A stretch of DNA of 61,794 nt from an uncultured Bacteroidales bacterium. Lineage in GTDB: Bacteria > Bacteroidota > Bacteroidia > Bacteroidales > FEN-979. The notes beneath the pieces are model-generated. The model was given only the letters and a program-made list of their open reading frames with translations. It searched no databases and was not told the DNA's origin. The DNA lies in contig CAJBYO010000048.1 of NCBI GenBank assembly GCA_903959905.1, positions 1 through 61,794 on the forward strand, in the 5' to 3' direction. This document shows positions 18,501 to 26,576 of this stretch, in pieces. Within the stretch, counting starts at the first letter, position 1, and every line of letters starts with the position of its first letter. The translations under genes and the position numbers were made by a program.

Positions 18501-19629
18501 CATGATCGGGGGCCTGGTGCAGTGTATCGCTGCTCACCCCTGCAAGTATCCTTATTTTGTTGCGGGCACTGTGTTCAAGACTTACTTTCATCGTTAACAG
18601 CGGCCTGTAACCGGTATCAGCCTCCACAACATAGACACGGTTGTTCCATACACCGCCATCGTGCCCATAGGTAAAAGCAAAAGAACGGTAGAGGGCATAG
18701 GCAAAACCTGTATCGGCCCACCAGTTTCCGTAGGTGTTGGCGATTTTAAATCCGCCGATCTCCCAGTCGCATGCATCAACAATGCCATCACCGGTGATAT
18801 CCAGGGTATTCGTGAAAATGCCGTCGTGGTTTACATCATACCTGACAGAGTCATTGTATCCAACAACTGTAAGCCCGTGGTTAGGATTGGAGAGCCAGTC
18901 AAATATGACATTTTTCCCTGCTTCGGGCGTTCCTGGGGGAAGGAGTTTCATCCCGTACAACGCTTCACTGCTGGTGGTAAAACAGGCGATTCCACCCACC
19001 GGTGAACCTTCCAGGTGATCATACAGGTAATTTTTCAGCATGCTGATACCGGCGGCACTGTTCATCTCAATGGCGTATACCTGCTTCAGGCGATTCGGCA
19101 TCCCCCGGTAGTATTTGTCGTACCCGCTGATCCAACCCAGCACGGAGGTGGCTGTATCCTCGCCATAGTCATTCATGGTCATTTCACCCTGCTGCCGGAT
19201 AACCTCAAAACTCTGAAGGAAATTCACTCCGGTGAACCGCTCACCCTCGTTCATGAAATTCCAGGTATAATGTGCCGGGTAGCGGTTTTCCCAAAGCCAC
19301 CCGGTTTTATTCCTGAGCCGGTTTATTTCGTAGCCGAAAACATAATTCACCCCGGCGTATTGCTGGCAGGTGTAAAACATGTACTGATCCTGCATGCCGG
19401 GCCAGCAGTTCTTTTTGGAATTGTCGACCAGTGCGGGAAGTGTTGCCGCATGGTAGCCGGCGGGCGCCTGTAACAACGGAACCCGCATGCCGGTGAGTGA
19501 ATCGTGGTCCCTGGCGGCTTGCGGATACACCACCTGGTGCCGCACTGCATGTGTATTTTGCGCTGTAACCGCGCCCGGCATCATGATAACCAGGCAGATA
19601 TATATAAGGCAGATCCTGAAATGTTTCAT
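15559..19629 (-). CDS. T9SS-exported papain-like (C1A) multidomain protein
   Basis: 1356 residues. Signal peptide 1-23 (ICLVIMMPGAVTAQ). About 65-330 is a papain-fold region: Cys88 in YMFYTCQQYAG with Gln82 six residues before it (the papain oxyanion spacing), His251 in NPNHGLTVVGYND, Asn298 in GGFKIANTYGNWW. An EF/dockerin-like Asp loop (DVNHDGIFT, DITGDGIVDACD) sits between His and Asn. Then putative-Ig and CARDB-like beta domains, a PKD-type domain near 1225-1275 (SRTWEFQGGTPATSH), and a T9SS type A sorting domain (FSIFPNPAGDRVTVELS to STLKLIKN). Predicted secreted, calcium-binding, surface cysteine peptidase. Activity is inferred from residues only. A TAACTTTG box lies at 19649-19656. Confidence 0.85.
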   Translation of the reverse strand: MKHFRICLIYICLVIMMPGAVTAQNTHAVRHQVVYPQAARDHDSLTGMRVPLLQAPAGYHAATLPALVDNSKKNCWPGMQDQYMFYTCQQYAGVNYVFGYEINRLRNKTGWLWENRYPAHYTWNFMNEGERFTGVNFLQSFEVIRQQGEMTMNDYGEDTATSVLGWISGYDKYYRGMPNRLKQVYAIEMNSAAGISMLKNYLYDHLEGSPVGGIACFTTSSEALYGMKLLPPGTPEAGKNVIFDWLSNPNHGLTVVGYNDSVRYDVNHDGIFTNTLDITGDGIVDACDWEIGGFKIANTYGNWWADTGFAYALYRSFAFTYGHDGGVWNNRVYVVEADTGYRPLLTMKVSLEHSARNKIRILAGVSSDTLHQAPDHVIDFPIFNFQGGEHAMRGNDTVPSDKSIEFGLDVTQLLNFVPSGQPARYFLMVEEKDPYHIGQGRILQASFISYRGTQHEVPVNATGVTIRDNNTTLVSAVASFTKPLVQITTGSLPSFNPPQPLQVQLQASGGTPPYSWSFLQEYAKKPTSTPQPLITGASILQYDETRSFTPVALPFSFPFYGKQYDSIYVNYFGFIAFERQHLPGPYITDEMGMLRSYPLIVPSFSQKYAYQFNKNDGIWFQQDAGRVIIRWKVSVAPYYTTSTDDFSVILYADGRIEYCYGTMENYGFVHTFFKGLSRGDDLNYDLQRQWNADEISGKSFLFYPPVVPGGLTLSKTGLLTVTQADSSTIYGLKIAVSDAGRISDSKELLLSDGLEMTQELQCDGDDRLKAGKQASLKLTLKNTGTQPLMNTIVKIAATDSSVVVTDSLYSVALINPGQSVTVPSAFSFRLRHALPNGYPVKMALRTQAGTRNWAMALTFPVAAPEVVADNPYISDGYNNMLDPGEIADLFVKLSNNGGVAAHHVQLTLVSDGPDVSVLSGSQVTIDNFDIYSSSEVRFQVKALKTVLAGSEAAMHFVLKDTTGVLQAGNFTLQIGTRSVGVVNLASSQTSCRAMARALDSLHVGYDTLFDLSFGLNRYASIFLILGTASTGTHPLTEVESSTLASYLMMGGNLYMESYQTWYYLNQTLLHPMFKYTSKKIPAYYYPNVRGVHSTFTDSMAFTYTAPMKYAVFSFEPVAPAYATLVNSDNPPKNLEVVYDGDDYKTIGTMLDFSALNGGASPSTQRTLMQRYLEFFKLNLAGPYPLFHAGDPHACIGQAVGFTDDSFDNITSRTWEFQGGTPATSHDAFPSVNYFSPGKYDVKLTVSDGKRTMSILKQQYIQADHCSGTGEITANKGLFSIFPNPAGDRVTVELSRNISGSCTIALLDIAGKKIMETHQTIPGNNHILLELGGLEKGLYFISVHAGGYTSTLKLIKN

Positions 19630-19648
19630 GGTTGTTTGCTGAAAGAGG

Positions 19649-19656
19649 CAAAGTTA
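19649..19656 (-). promoter_or_regulatory. -7 box of the C1A-type gene
   Basis: TAACTTTG on the reverse strand, 19 nt before the ATG at 19629. The -33 element is not obvious. Confidence 0.45.
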
Positions 19657-19735
19657 CAAAGTTTCGCCCGACCTTAATCCGGAATTTATGATTACCTTAG
19701 CACCCGGAAACATATGCATTATAAAATACTACCAC

Positions 19736-20083
19736 ATGAAACTCACCGGTTTTCTTTTCGCGATACTTCTCATCGCCTCGATAAGCAGCTGCAAGCATGT
19801 TGTCAAGTATGACTGCACCGGAACAACCCCTACCTATACTGACAATGTAAAACCCATCCTTGATGCAACCTGCGGCGGACATGAATGCCACATCGGACCA
19901 TCTGCAGGCGACCTTGATTTCAGCACCTACTCAGGCGCCGCGGAAGCAAGTAAAAAGAAGAGCTTCATGGGTTCCATCCAGCACATGCCCTTCTATGAAA
20001 AAATGCCAAAAAACGGCAGCCGCCTTACCGACAGCCAGATTCATGTGATTTCGTGCTGGATAGAAAACGGATCGCCGGAATAA
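19736..20083 (+). CDS. Small lipoprotein with atypical c-type heme motif
   Basis: Start MKLTGFLFAILLIASISSC at 19736; 115 residues. Lipobox SISSC with Cys at 19. After the acylated Cys it shows YTDNVKPILDATCGGHECH, i.e. a CX4CH instead of the usual CXXCH, in the position of the heme-binding site of cytochrome-c-like domains found in lipoproteins of this phylum. Later FMGSIQHMPFYEKMPKNGS supplies candidate axial Met residues, and LTDSQIHVISCWIENGSPE matches the usual C-terminal helix. Predicted outer-membrane or periplasmic electron carrier; heme binding is inferred. It is alone on this strand. Confidence 0.75.
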   Translation: MKLTGFLFAILLIASISSCKHVVKYDCTGTTPTYTDNVKPILDATCGGHECHIGPSAGDLDFSTYSGAAEASKKKSFMGSIQHMPFYEKMPKNGSRLTDSQIHVISCWIENGSPE

Positions 20084-20087
20084 AAGA

Positions 20088-20165
20088 ATGACGAATATGC
20101 GAATGACGAATATGCGAATGACGAACAGTGCTGCTATTCGTCATTCGTGATTCCATAATTCGTCA
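20088..20165. repeat. Family E arrays converging from two stop codons
   Basis: Starting 5 nt after the cytochrome-like stop, GAATGACGAATATGC is repeated, ending GAATGACGAAC. From the other side, reading outward from the carboxyltransferase stop, the same words AAATGACGAAT and GAATGACGAAT appear. Together they form an inverted repeat that could act as a bidirectional terminator between convergent genes. Confidence 0.8.
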
Positions 20166-20169
20166 TTTG

Positions 20170-21708
20170 TTATAGCGGAATGTTCCCGTGTTTCTTCGGC
20201 GGATTGGTCTTACTCTTATTCTGTGTTAATTCCAGCGCCTGGATCAGCTTTGTACGGGTCTGGCGAGGCAGGATGATTTCGTCGACATAGCCCAGTTCGG
20301 CGGCTTTGTAAGGGTTGGCAAAGGTTTCACGGTAATGGTCAACTGCCTCGGCACGATCAGCCTCATTCAGTTTTCCCTTGTGTATAATGTTTACAGCACC
20401 TTCGGGGCCCATCACGGCAATCTCTGCTGTCGGGTAGGCGTAGTTCACGTCAGCCCCGATGTGCTTGCTCGACATCACGTCGTATGCGCCGCCATATGCT
20501 TTCCTGGTGATCAGCGTGATCTTTGGTACGGTAGCCTCTGAAAAGGCATACAGCAGCTTCGCGCCATGCTTGATGATTCCGCCAAACTCCTGCGTAGTGC
20601 CAGGCAGGAATCCCGGAACATCCACAAAGGTAATAATCGGGATATTAAAGCAATCGCAGAACCTGACAAAGCGTGCAGCCTTCACCGATGAGTTGATATC
20701 GAGCACCCCGGCGAGGAATGCAGGCTGGTTGGCCACGATGCCTACCGGCTTACCGCCTAGGCGGGCGAACCCGGTGAGGATGTTCTGTGCATAATGGGGT
20801 GCAACCTCAAAAAAGTTATAGTTATCAACCACCGTGGAGATGATATCCTTCATGTCGTAAGGCTTGTTGGGGTCGGCTGGAACAACAGTCTGAAGTTTCT
20901 CGTCCTGGCGCATCACATCATCCGTACAAGGCTGTGCAGGAGGGTCTTCCATATTGTTTGACGGAAGGAAGCTCATCAGCTCACGGATCATCAGCAGAAT
21001 CTGCTCATCGTTTTCAGCGGCGAAGTGGGCCACGCCGCTTTTCGTATTGTGCGACATAGCTCCGCCGAGTTCTTCCATGGTCACCTCTTCATGGGTCACC
21101 GTTTTAATCACCTCGGGTCCGGTTACAAACATATAGCTCGACTCCTTCACCATGAAGATGAAGTCGGTCATGGCCGGTGAATATACTGCACCCCCTGCAC
21201 AGGGCCCCATGATGGCGGAGATCTGGGGGATCACGCCCGAAGCCATGACATTGCGGTAGAAAATATCAGCATACCCCGCAAGGCTTTCAACACCTTCCTG
21301 TATTCGTGCACCGCCCGAATCGTTGAGTCCGATGAGGGGGGCGCCCATGCGCATGGCCATATCCATGATCTTGACAACCTTGTCGGCGTTGGCCCGGCTC
21401 ATCGTGCCGCCGAAAACGGTAAAATCCTGGGCAAAAACGAATACCAGGCGCCCGTCAATCTTGCCGTAGCCGGTAATCATACCGTCGCCGGGAACCTTGT
21501 TGTGCCCCATGCCAAAGTCGTGACAGCGGTGCATCACCAGCTTGTCCATCTCAACAAAGGTGTCCACGTCAAGGAGGGTAAGGATCCGCTCCCGGGCAGT
21601 CTGCCTGCCGCTTTTATGAATTTTTGCAATCTTTTCAACACCGCCGCCCAACTCGGCCTTGCGGTTCTTTTCTTCGAAAAACCTGAAGCGTTCTTCTATG
21701 GTTTGCAT
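20170..21708 (-). CDS. Acyl-CoA carboxylase carboxyltransferase subunit
   Basis: 512 residues, cytoplasmic. Homologous to propionyl-CoA carboxylase beta / methylmalonyl-CoA decarboxylase alpha. Motifs: [14 protein letters not shown] near 28, [107 protein letters not shown]. It transfers the carboxyl group between carboxybiotin and an acyl-CoA, probably propionyl/methylmalonyl-CoA. It is the last gene of a three-gene unit with the biotin carrier and biotin carboxylase. The 118-nt gap before it contains two micro-arrays, unlike the tight gap between the other two. Confidence 0.95.
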   Translation of the reverse strand: MQTIEERFRFFEEKNRKAELGGGVEKIAKIHKSGRQTARERILTLLDVDTFVEMDKLVMHRCHDFGMGHNKVPGDGMITGYGKIDGRLVFVFAQDFTVFGGTMSRANADKVVKIMDMAMRMGAPLIGLNDSGGARIQEGVESLAGYADIFYRNVMASGVIPQISAIMGPCAGGAVYSPAMTDFIFMVKESSYMFVTGPEVIKTVTHEEVTMEELGGAMSHNTKSGVAHFAAENDEQILLMIRELMSFLPSNNMEDPPAQPCTDDVMRQDEKLQTVVPADPNKPYDMKDIISTVVDNYNFFEVAPHYAQNILTGFARLGGKPVGIVANQPAFLAGVLDINSSVKAARFVRFCDCFNIPIITFVDVPGFLPGTTQEFGGIIKHGAKLLYAFSEATVPKITLITRKAYGGAYDVMSSKHIGADVNYAYPTAEIAVMGPEGAVNIIHKGKLNEADRAEAVDHYRETFANPYKAAELGYVDEIILPRQTRTKLIQALELTQNKSKTNPPKKHGNIPL

Positions 21709-21736
21709 GGTATTTGGTTTAGTTTATGGTAAGCGG

Positions 21737-21776
21737 GTGAACAAGCGGACAAGTGGACAGGCGGACGAGCGGACGG
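21737..21776. repeat. Family A array (5 x 8 nt)
   Basis: GTGAACAA, GCGGACAA, GTGGACAG, GCGGACGA, GCGGACGG. Nearest gene end is the start of the carboxyltransferase gene (29 nt). Read outward from that start it is GYGGACRR. Confidence 0.9.
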
Positions 21777-21796
21777 AGGACCCTTGAGTGCTCCAG

Positions 21797-21836
21797 ATTT
21801 CGCTGCTTCGCTGTTTCGCCGTTTCGCTACTTCTCC
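21797..21836. repeat. Family K array containing the BCCP stop codon
   Basis: Octamers ATTTCGCT, GCTTCGCT, GTTTCGCC, GTTTCGCT, ACTTCTCC. On the reverse strand the TAG stop of the biotin carrier gene (21829-21827) lies in the fourth and fifth units, so translation ends inside the array. Confidence 0.8.
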
Positions 21837-22360
21837 TCCCCGCTGTTTATACTCTCAAGTTTTATCATCACCTGGTGCGAATCAACCGTGTCGCCTTCCT
21901 TCACCAGGATGGCCTGTACGATCTTGTCGCCGGTGGCTTTGAATTCGCTTTGCATCTTCATGGCCTCCACCACGATGAGGGTCTGGCCTGTTGTAACCAC
22001 CTCGCCAACGGTTACCGGAATCTTCACGATCTTGCCGGGCATCGGGGATATCACCTGGTTGGAGCCTTCCATCTCCATGCCCTTGTTGCGGTTGGCGATG
22101 TATTTTGATTCGGCATCAATCACCTCAATATTGAAGGATTTGGCAAAAGTGTTTACGATGAATTTCTTGCTTGATTCGCCGCGGATGAGTTCCACGTTGT
22201 AGGATTGCCCGTTGTAGATGATGGAGTATACCCCATTTTCAACCTCCACAATGTCAAGATCATACTTAATATCATCAACTTTGATCAGCGCCTTGTGGCC
22301 GACCCGGTTGAGGAGTTCAATTTTCGCTGTGCGATGTCCGTTGCTTATTTCGTATGCCAT
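21827..22360 (-). CDS. Biotin carboxyl carrier protein
   Basis: 177 residues. The biotinyl domain is about 105-172 with ISPMPGKIVKIPVTVGE and VVEAMKMQSEF; Lys135 is the biotinylation site. The N-terminal region (about 1-90) is the larger type found in acyl-CoA carboxylase/decarboxylase carriers, not AccB of fatty-acid synthesis. It carries carboxybiotin between the upstream biotin carboxylase (9-nt gap) and the downstream carboxyltransferase. The last codons EEK and the TAG overlap a family-K octamer array. Confidence 0.95.
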   Translation of the reverse strand: MAYEISNGHRTAKIELLNRVGHKALIKVDDIKYDLDIVEVENGVYSIIYNGQSYNVELIRGESSKKFIVNTFAKSFNIEVIDAESKYIANRNKGMEMEGSNQVISPMPGKIVKIPVTVGEVVTTGQTLIVVEAMKMQSEFKATGDKIVQAILVKEGDTVDSHQVMIKLESINSGEEK

Positions 22361-22369
22361 GGTGATCGG

Positions 22370-23878
22370 TTAAAGACGTAAAACATTCCGTTTGCGGCCA
22401 AAATCTTTCCAGTTGGAGGCAAGCTCCTCTGTGAATTTTTGTGGCTGGATCTGGGCGAGTTTGTCAAGGTAGTCAACAAAAGCCGCGATGAGCGCCATAT
22501 CTTCGCACTCGGTACCGCAGAGTTTGGTCTGGAAAAGCCGCTCATGGTTATCTTCAATGAAGTGGGTGGTATATTTTCCATCAATGAATTCAGGGGCATC
22601 CATGATGCGCTCCAGGAATTTGATAGAGGTTTTCACCCCGGTGATCTTGTATTCATAGAGCGCCCTGCGCATGCGGGCGATCGACTCTTTGCGTGTCTTT
22701 CCCCAGGTGATGAGCTTGCATATCATCGGGTCGTAATGCATCGGGATCTCATAGCCTTCATATACGTATCCATCATAACGCACGCCGAGCCCCAGGGGCA
22801 CCGTGATGTGCTTGATCACGCCCGGGTTGGGCATGAAGTTGTTGTCGGGGTCTTCGGCATAGATCCTGCACTGGATGGCATGGCCGTCCTGGCGAAGGTC
22901 TTCCTGCCTGAAAGAAAGCGGCAACCCGTTAGCTATGTTGATCTGCTCCTTCACCAGGTCAACACCCACCACACGTTCGGTAACAGGGTGCTCCACCTGG
23001 AGGCGCGTATTCATTTCAAGGAAATAGTAATCCAGCTGGTCGCTGACGATAAATTCAATGGTTCCGGCTCCTTCATAGTTGACTGCTTTGGCAGCTGCAA
23101 CGGCCTTCTCCCCCATCTCCATCCGGATCTCCTGTGTGATCAGTGGCGAGGGCGTTTCCTCAATGACCTTCTGGTGACGACGCTGGATGGAACATTCACG
23201 TTCAAACAGGTGCACCACGTTGCCATGCTGGTCGGCAAGAATCTGAAACTCAATATGATGTGGCGATTCAATATATTTCTCAATGTACACGGCATCATCG
23301 CCGAAAGCGTTCATGGCTTCTGACTTGGCCATGCGCAGCGATGGAATCAGGTCTTCCATTTTCTTCACCAGCCTCATCCCTTTTCCGCCACCGCCGGCCG
23401 ATGCCTTGATCATCACAGGCACGCCGATCTCCTTTACCACCTCAACGGCTTTCTTCTCGTCCGAAAGTTTCTCAGTAGTGCCCGGCACTACCGGCACGCC
23501 GGAGGCGATCATCGTTTTACGGGCGGTGATCTTATCGCCCATCGTCCTGATCGCATAGGCGTCGGGGCCGATGAACTTGATCCCTTCCGCCTTACAGCGC
23601 TCAGAGAATGTGGCATTTTCCGACAGGAAGCCGTATCCCGGATGGATCGCATCAGCACCCGACTGTTTCGCAGCGCCAATGATCGCATCCATGTTCAGAT
23701 AACTCTCCCGCGACGGGGCCGGGCCGATATTATATGCTTCATCCGCATACCGGACATGCATAGCCTGGCGGTCGGCATCTGAAAACACTGCTACCGTAAC
23801 AAGTCCAAGCTCCCGGCACGACCGCATCACGCGTACGGCGATCTCTCCCCGGTTTGCTACCAATACTTTCTTAATCAT
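22370..23878 (-). CDS. Biotin carboxylase subunit of acyl-CoA carboxylase
   Basis: Start MIKKVLVANRGEIAVRVMRS at 23878; 502 residues. ATP-grasp biotin carboxylase: IHPGYGFLSENATF, KASAGGGGKGMRLV (ATP-binding glycine loop), ECSIQRRHQKVIEE, FLEMNTRLQVEHPVTE, and the C-terminal domain with HAIQCRIYAEDP. It carboxylates the biotin of the neighbouring carrier using ATP and bicarbonate. With the two genes below it, it forms a complete propionyl/acetyl-type acyl-CoA carboxylase, probably in the methylmalonyl-CoA pathway. A TAGTTTTG box at 23924-23931 may be its -7 element. Confidence 0.95.
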   Translation of the reverse strand: MIKKVLVANRGEIAVRVMRSCRELGLVTVAVFSDADRQAMHVRYADEAYNIGPAPSRESYLNMDAIIGAAKQSGADAIHPGYGFLSENATFSERCKAEGIKFIGPDAYAIRTMGDKITARKTMIASGVPVVPGTTEKLSDEKKAVEVVKEIGVPVMIKASAGGGGKGMRLVKKMEDLIPSLRMAKSEAMNAFGDDAVYIEKYIESPHHIEFQILADQHGNVVHLFERECSIQRRHQKVIEETPSPLITQEIRMEMGEKAVAAAKAVNYEGAGTIEFIVSDQLDYYFLEMNTRLQVEHPVTERVVGVDLVKEQINIANGLPLSFRQEDLRQDGHAIQCRIYAEDPDNNFMPNPGVIKHITVPLGLGVRYDGYVYEGYEIPMHYDPMICKLITWGKTRKESIARMRRALYEYKITGVKTSIKFLERIMDAPEFIDGKYTTHFIEDNHERLFQTKLCGTECEDMALIAAFVDYLDKLAQIQPQKFTEELASNWKDFGRKRNVLRL

Positions 23879-23923
23879 GTAGTTAGCAATTAAAAAATAT
23901 TTAATCTGATTATAAAAATCTGG

Positions 23924-23931
23924 CAAAACTA
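23924..23931 (-). promoter_or_regulatory. -7 box of the acyl-CoA carboxylase operon
   Basis: TAGTTTTG on the reverse strand, about 45 nt before the biotin carboxylase start. Fits TAnnTTTG; the -33 element is unclear. Confidence 0.45.
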
Positions 23932-24076
23932 TTAAAAAATAGCATTGAAGCGGAGAAATGGGGGAATGATTTATGGTTTATTAACAAATTATCAATTTAC
24001 GAATATGAGATTTACGATTGCAGATTGAATTGTTAAATTGACGATGTACGAACAACAGCGCTATCAATCGCAGATT

Positions 24077-24154
24077 GGCATCTGGCATTTGATAATTGAT
24101 ATTTGATAATTGACACCTGATCATTGGAACCTGGGCACCTGATTCCCGATACCT
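24077..24154. repeat. Family F heptamer array
   Basis: Eleven units of the form GRYANYT: GGCATCT, GGCATTT, GATAATT, GATATTT, GATAATT, GACACCT, GATCATT, GGAACCT, an 8-nt unit, GATTCCC, GATACCT. The 7-nt phase slips once. Part of a 620-nt gene-free island (23932-24549). Confidence 0.8.
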
Positions 24155-24180
24155 GCCAAATTTTGCATTTTTCTCTAAGT

Positions 24181-24279
24181 TTCTCCGATTGTTCTATAAT
24201 TGTTCTCCGATTGTTCTCCGATTGTTCTCCGATTGTTCTCCGATTGTTCTCCGATTGTTCTCCGATTGTTCTATAATTC
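24181..24279. repeat. 11-nt tandem array (9 units)
   Basis: Exactly nine 11-mers: TTCTCCGATTG seven times, with TTCTATAATTG as the second unit and TTCTATAATTC as the last. The units differ only in the CCGATT / TATAATT block. Lies between the biotin carboxylase and PBP4 genes. Confidence 0.95.
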
Positions 24280-24371
24280 CTCTATAATTTTTCTCCGTTT
24301 ATCCTGCGATCTTGCTCCGTAGATCATCCGAGGTGCTCCGTATCTTCGCCGTTGTTTCACCCCGGGACCGT

Positions 24372-24426
24372 CTGGCACCTGGCACTTGTCATTTGACATT
24401 TGACAAGTGCCAGGTGCCAGGTGCCA
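24372..24426. repeat. Inverted repeat of family F words
   Basis: GGCACCTGGCACTTGTCA is followed, after a short ATTTGACATT-type centre, by its exact reverse complement TGACAAGTGCCAGGTGCC and one more partial copy. A stable hairpin is expected in either strand. Confidence 0.8.
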
Positions 24427-24428
24427 TA

Positions 24429-24470
24429 AGCTAACAGCTAACAGCTAACAGCTAACAGCTAACAGCTCAC
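24429..24470. repeat. Family G array (6 x 7 nt)
   Basis: AGCTAAC repeated five times without change, then AGCTCAC. Ends 80 nt before the PBP4 start codon. Confidence 0.9.
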
Positions 24471-24549
24471 CCCCCTCCCCTTGTTAACAACTTTCATCCG
24501 TCGCGCTCACTTATTTTTCCGATCTTTGGCGAACAGTTGAGTCTGATCT

Positions 24550-25398
24550 ATGGCCGCAAAACGTCTTCTTATTTCATTGCTGATCCTGCTCCAGGTAGTG
24601 ATTTCATGTCAGAATGACGGCAAGAAGGCGACCATGCACAAAGGTCTCCCCGTGGCGAAGGAAACCACTCCCGAACCCAGGTACGACACGGTGCTGCATG
24701 CGCTGAGCCAGCTGCAGAAGGACCCGCTGCTGGAGAACGCCTCACTCGGCTATATGGTGGTTGATGTTACATCAAAAGACCCGGTAATCGTGGCCGATTA
24801 CCATTCCAAAACCCCGATGATTCCGGCTTCCACCCTGAAAATATTTGTAACCGGTGCTGCGCTTGAGTTTTTCGGAAAACCCATCATCCCTGAGGTGACT
24901 ATCACCAACCAGATGAGTGTGAACTGGCGGTCGTCGAAGCTCCTCCGCAAAATTGGCGGGAAGGTGTACAACAAGGCCACCACCGATGCCGGCGCAAAGG
25001 CCATCCTTGATTTCTGGAACACCAAAGGCGTTGATACCGAAGGCATGTTTTTTTACGACGGGAACGGGCTTTCACGCAACAACGCAATATCGCCCAAGCA
25101 ACTTGTGGATGCGCTGTATGCCATGCGCACCTCCCCATACTACCAGGTGTTTTACGAGTCGCTCCCGCTGGCGGGCCTCACCGGCACACTGCACAAGGCC
25201 ATGAAAGGCAGTGCCGCCGAAGGAAGGGTCCACGCCAAAACCGGAACAATCAACCAGGTGAAGAGCTTTGCAGGATACGTCTCCACCGTGACAGGTCGCA
25301 AACTCATCTTCTCCCTCATTGTCAATAACTATGACTGCCGGGTGAAGTTGATGAAGAAGAAACTGGAGGCGGTGATGATAAGGATGGCGGAGATTTAG
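24550..25398 (+). CDS. Compact D-alanyl-D-alanine carboxypeptidase (PBP4/S13 type) lipoprotein
   Basis: 282 residues, against roughly 450-480 for typical PBP4. Lipobox VVISC with Cys20. All three penicillin-binding motifs are present: SxxK at 94-97 (PASTLKIF), SxN at 175-177 (GNGLSRNNAISP), KTG at 230-232 (HAKTGTINQ). Only about 80 residues separate SxxK from SxN, whereas family S13 normally has over 200 because of inserted domains; those domains are missing here. It should be anchored in a membrane facing the periplasm and trim peptidoglycan peptides. A GATCTTTG near 24521 may be a weak -7 box. A family-D array begins 5 nt after the stop. Confidence 0.85.
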   Translation: MAAKRLLISLLILLQVVISCQNDGKKATMHKGLPVAKETTPEPRYDTVLHALSQLQKDPLLENASLGYMVVDVTSKDPVIVADYHSKTPMIPASTLKIFVTGAALEFFGKPIIPEVTITNQMSVNWRSSKLLRKIGGKVYNKATTDAGAKAILDFWNTKGVDTEGMFFYDGNGLSRNNAISPKQLVDALYAMRTSPYYQVFYESLPLAGLTGTLHKAMKGSAAEGRVHAKTGTINQVKSFAGYVSTVTGRKLIFSLIVNNYDCRVKLMKKKLEAVMIRMAEI

Positions 25399-25403
25399 CA
25401 GAC

Positions 25404-25443
25404 GGTAAAATGGTAAAATTGTAAATTGGTAAAATGGTAAAAT
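25404..25443. repeat. Family D array (5 x 8 nt)
   Basis: GGTAAAAT, GGTAAAAT, TGTAAATT, GGTAAAAT, GGTAAAAT, beginning 5 nt after the PBP4 stop and reading in the sense of that gene. Confidence 0.85.
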
Positions 25444-25462
25444 AGGGGACCTCAGAGGTTCA

Positions 25463-25550
25463 CCGTCCGCCTGTCCGCCTGTCCGCTTGTCCACTTGTCC
25501 ACTTGTCCGCCTGTCCACTTGTCCGCCTGTCCACTTGTCCGCTTGTCCGC
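25463..25550. repeat. Family A array (exactly 11 x 8 nt)
   Basis: 88 nt divided into 11 octamers of the YYGTCCRC form on the + strand. Read outward from the DUF1295 stop, 4 nt away, they are GYGGACRR. Confidence 0.95.
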
Positions 25551-25553
25551 CGC

Positions 25554-26462
25554 TCACCACTTCCATGGCAACATCCTCCCCACCCTCCCCATATAATCCG
25601 CATAGTCGCTCCTCCTCGCCAGCATCCGCTTTTCCATCATCGGGATACTTGCAATGTTGAACATCAGGGTGATGGCGAGCGGGCCGATTATTACCCACCA
25701 GAGGGCCGGGTTGGCCGACAGTGCAAAGAGGTATAGCCCCCACCAGAACAGGATTTCGCCCAGGTAGTTGGGATGGCGGGAAAGGGCCCATAAGCCTTTG
25801 TCCATGGTTTTTCCGGTTTCTTTGTTCTCTGCCAGGAATTTCCGCATCTGCCGGTCGGCCGAGGCTTCCAGCACGATGGCATAGCCGGTTACCAGGATGG
25901 CGGCGAAATCCATCAGCCCCATAGGCCTGAAACCATTCACCACAGCAACCCAAATGGAGAGCGTGCCACCAAAAACCATGATGGCTGGAAAAATATGAAG
26001 GGCCAGCAGGCTGAAAGGCCAATAGGCTTTCCCGGTTTTAACTCGGAAATCAACGTAGCGCCAGTCTTCATGTGAAAGTCCGGGCCAGCCCCGAAGGAAA
26101 TTCCGGGTTAATCGGATACTGTAGGCCATGGTAAGCAGGAAAAGTATGGCAACCCTGGGGGCACCGAGGAGATTCCCCCATAGTCCTGTTATCAAATCAG
26201 GTGGCACCTGGCTGGTACGAAGCAGGACGGTGAAATAAAACGTCACCATCAGCGGGGGCGCAATGCTCCAGTAAGGGTCAAATATGCTTGTGTTGTTGCA
26301 GGCCAGGCTGCCGGTGAAAACCAGGCCAACTGTCACAGCAACGGCTATGGCTGACTGCATGAGAATGCTGCCGGCACAAAAACCGGATGCCCACCAGCCT
26401 GTGGCACAGGCAAGATGATACACGATGAGTATGATTATCTTTCCTTTTATCCTGGCTATCAT
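25554..26462 (-). CDS. DUF1295 / steroid-5-alpha-reductase-like membrane protein
   Basis: 302 residues with about seven transmembrane helices. C-terminal signature LWALSRHPNYLGEILFWWGLYLFAL followed by PMMEKRMLARRSDYADYMGRV is the DUF1295 / steroid reductase-isoprenylcysteine methyltransferase-like fold, whose members use NAD(P)H or SAM at the membrane. N-terminal ILMQSAIAVAVTVGLV and DPYWSIAPPL also fit the family. Substrate unknown; lipid modification is the family-based guess. Convergent with the PBP4 gene; the gap is filled by family D and family A arrays. Confidence 0.88.
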   Translation of the reverse strand: MIARIKGKIIILIVYHLACATGWWASGFCAGSILMQSAIAVAVTVGLVFTGSLACNNTSIFDPYWSIAPPLMVTFYFTVLLRTSQVPPDLITGLWGNLLGAPRVAILFLLTMAYSIRLTRNFLRGWPGLSHEDWRYVDFRVKTGKAYWPFSLLALHIFPAIMVFGGTLSIWVAVVNGFRPMGLMDFAAILVTGYAIVLEASADRQMRKFLAENKETGKTMDKGLWALSRHPNYLGEILFWWGLYLFALSANPALWWVIIGPLAITLMFNIASIPMMEKRMLARRSDYADYMGRVGRMLPWKW

Positions 26463-26576
26463 TGTATTGTATAAAAATGTTTGATATTTGGACCTTTTAG
26501 GGCTTTTGGCTGTTGGGGCACACTATTTCAGACACGCCTGGTCGGACATACCTGCATGGTTTTGAAATGACATAAC

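Noticed and set aside
24181..24279. CRISPR array
   Set aside because: Units are 11 nt with no unique spacers, and no cas gene is present. None of the other arrays has repeat-spacer structure either.
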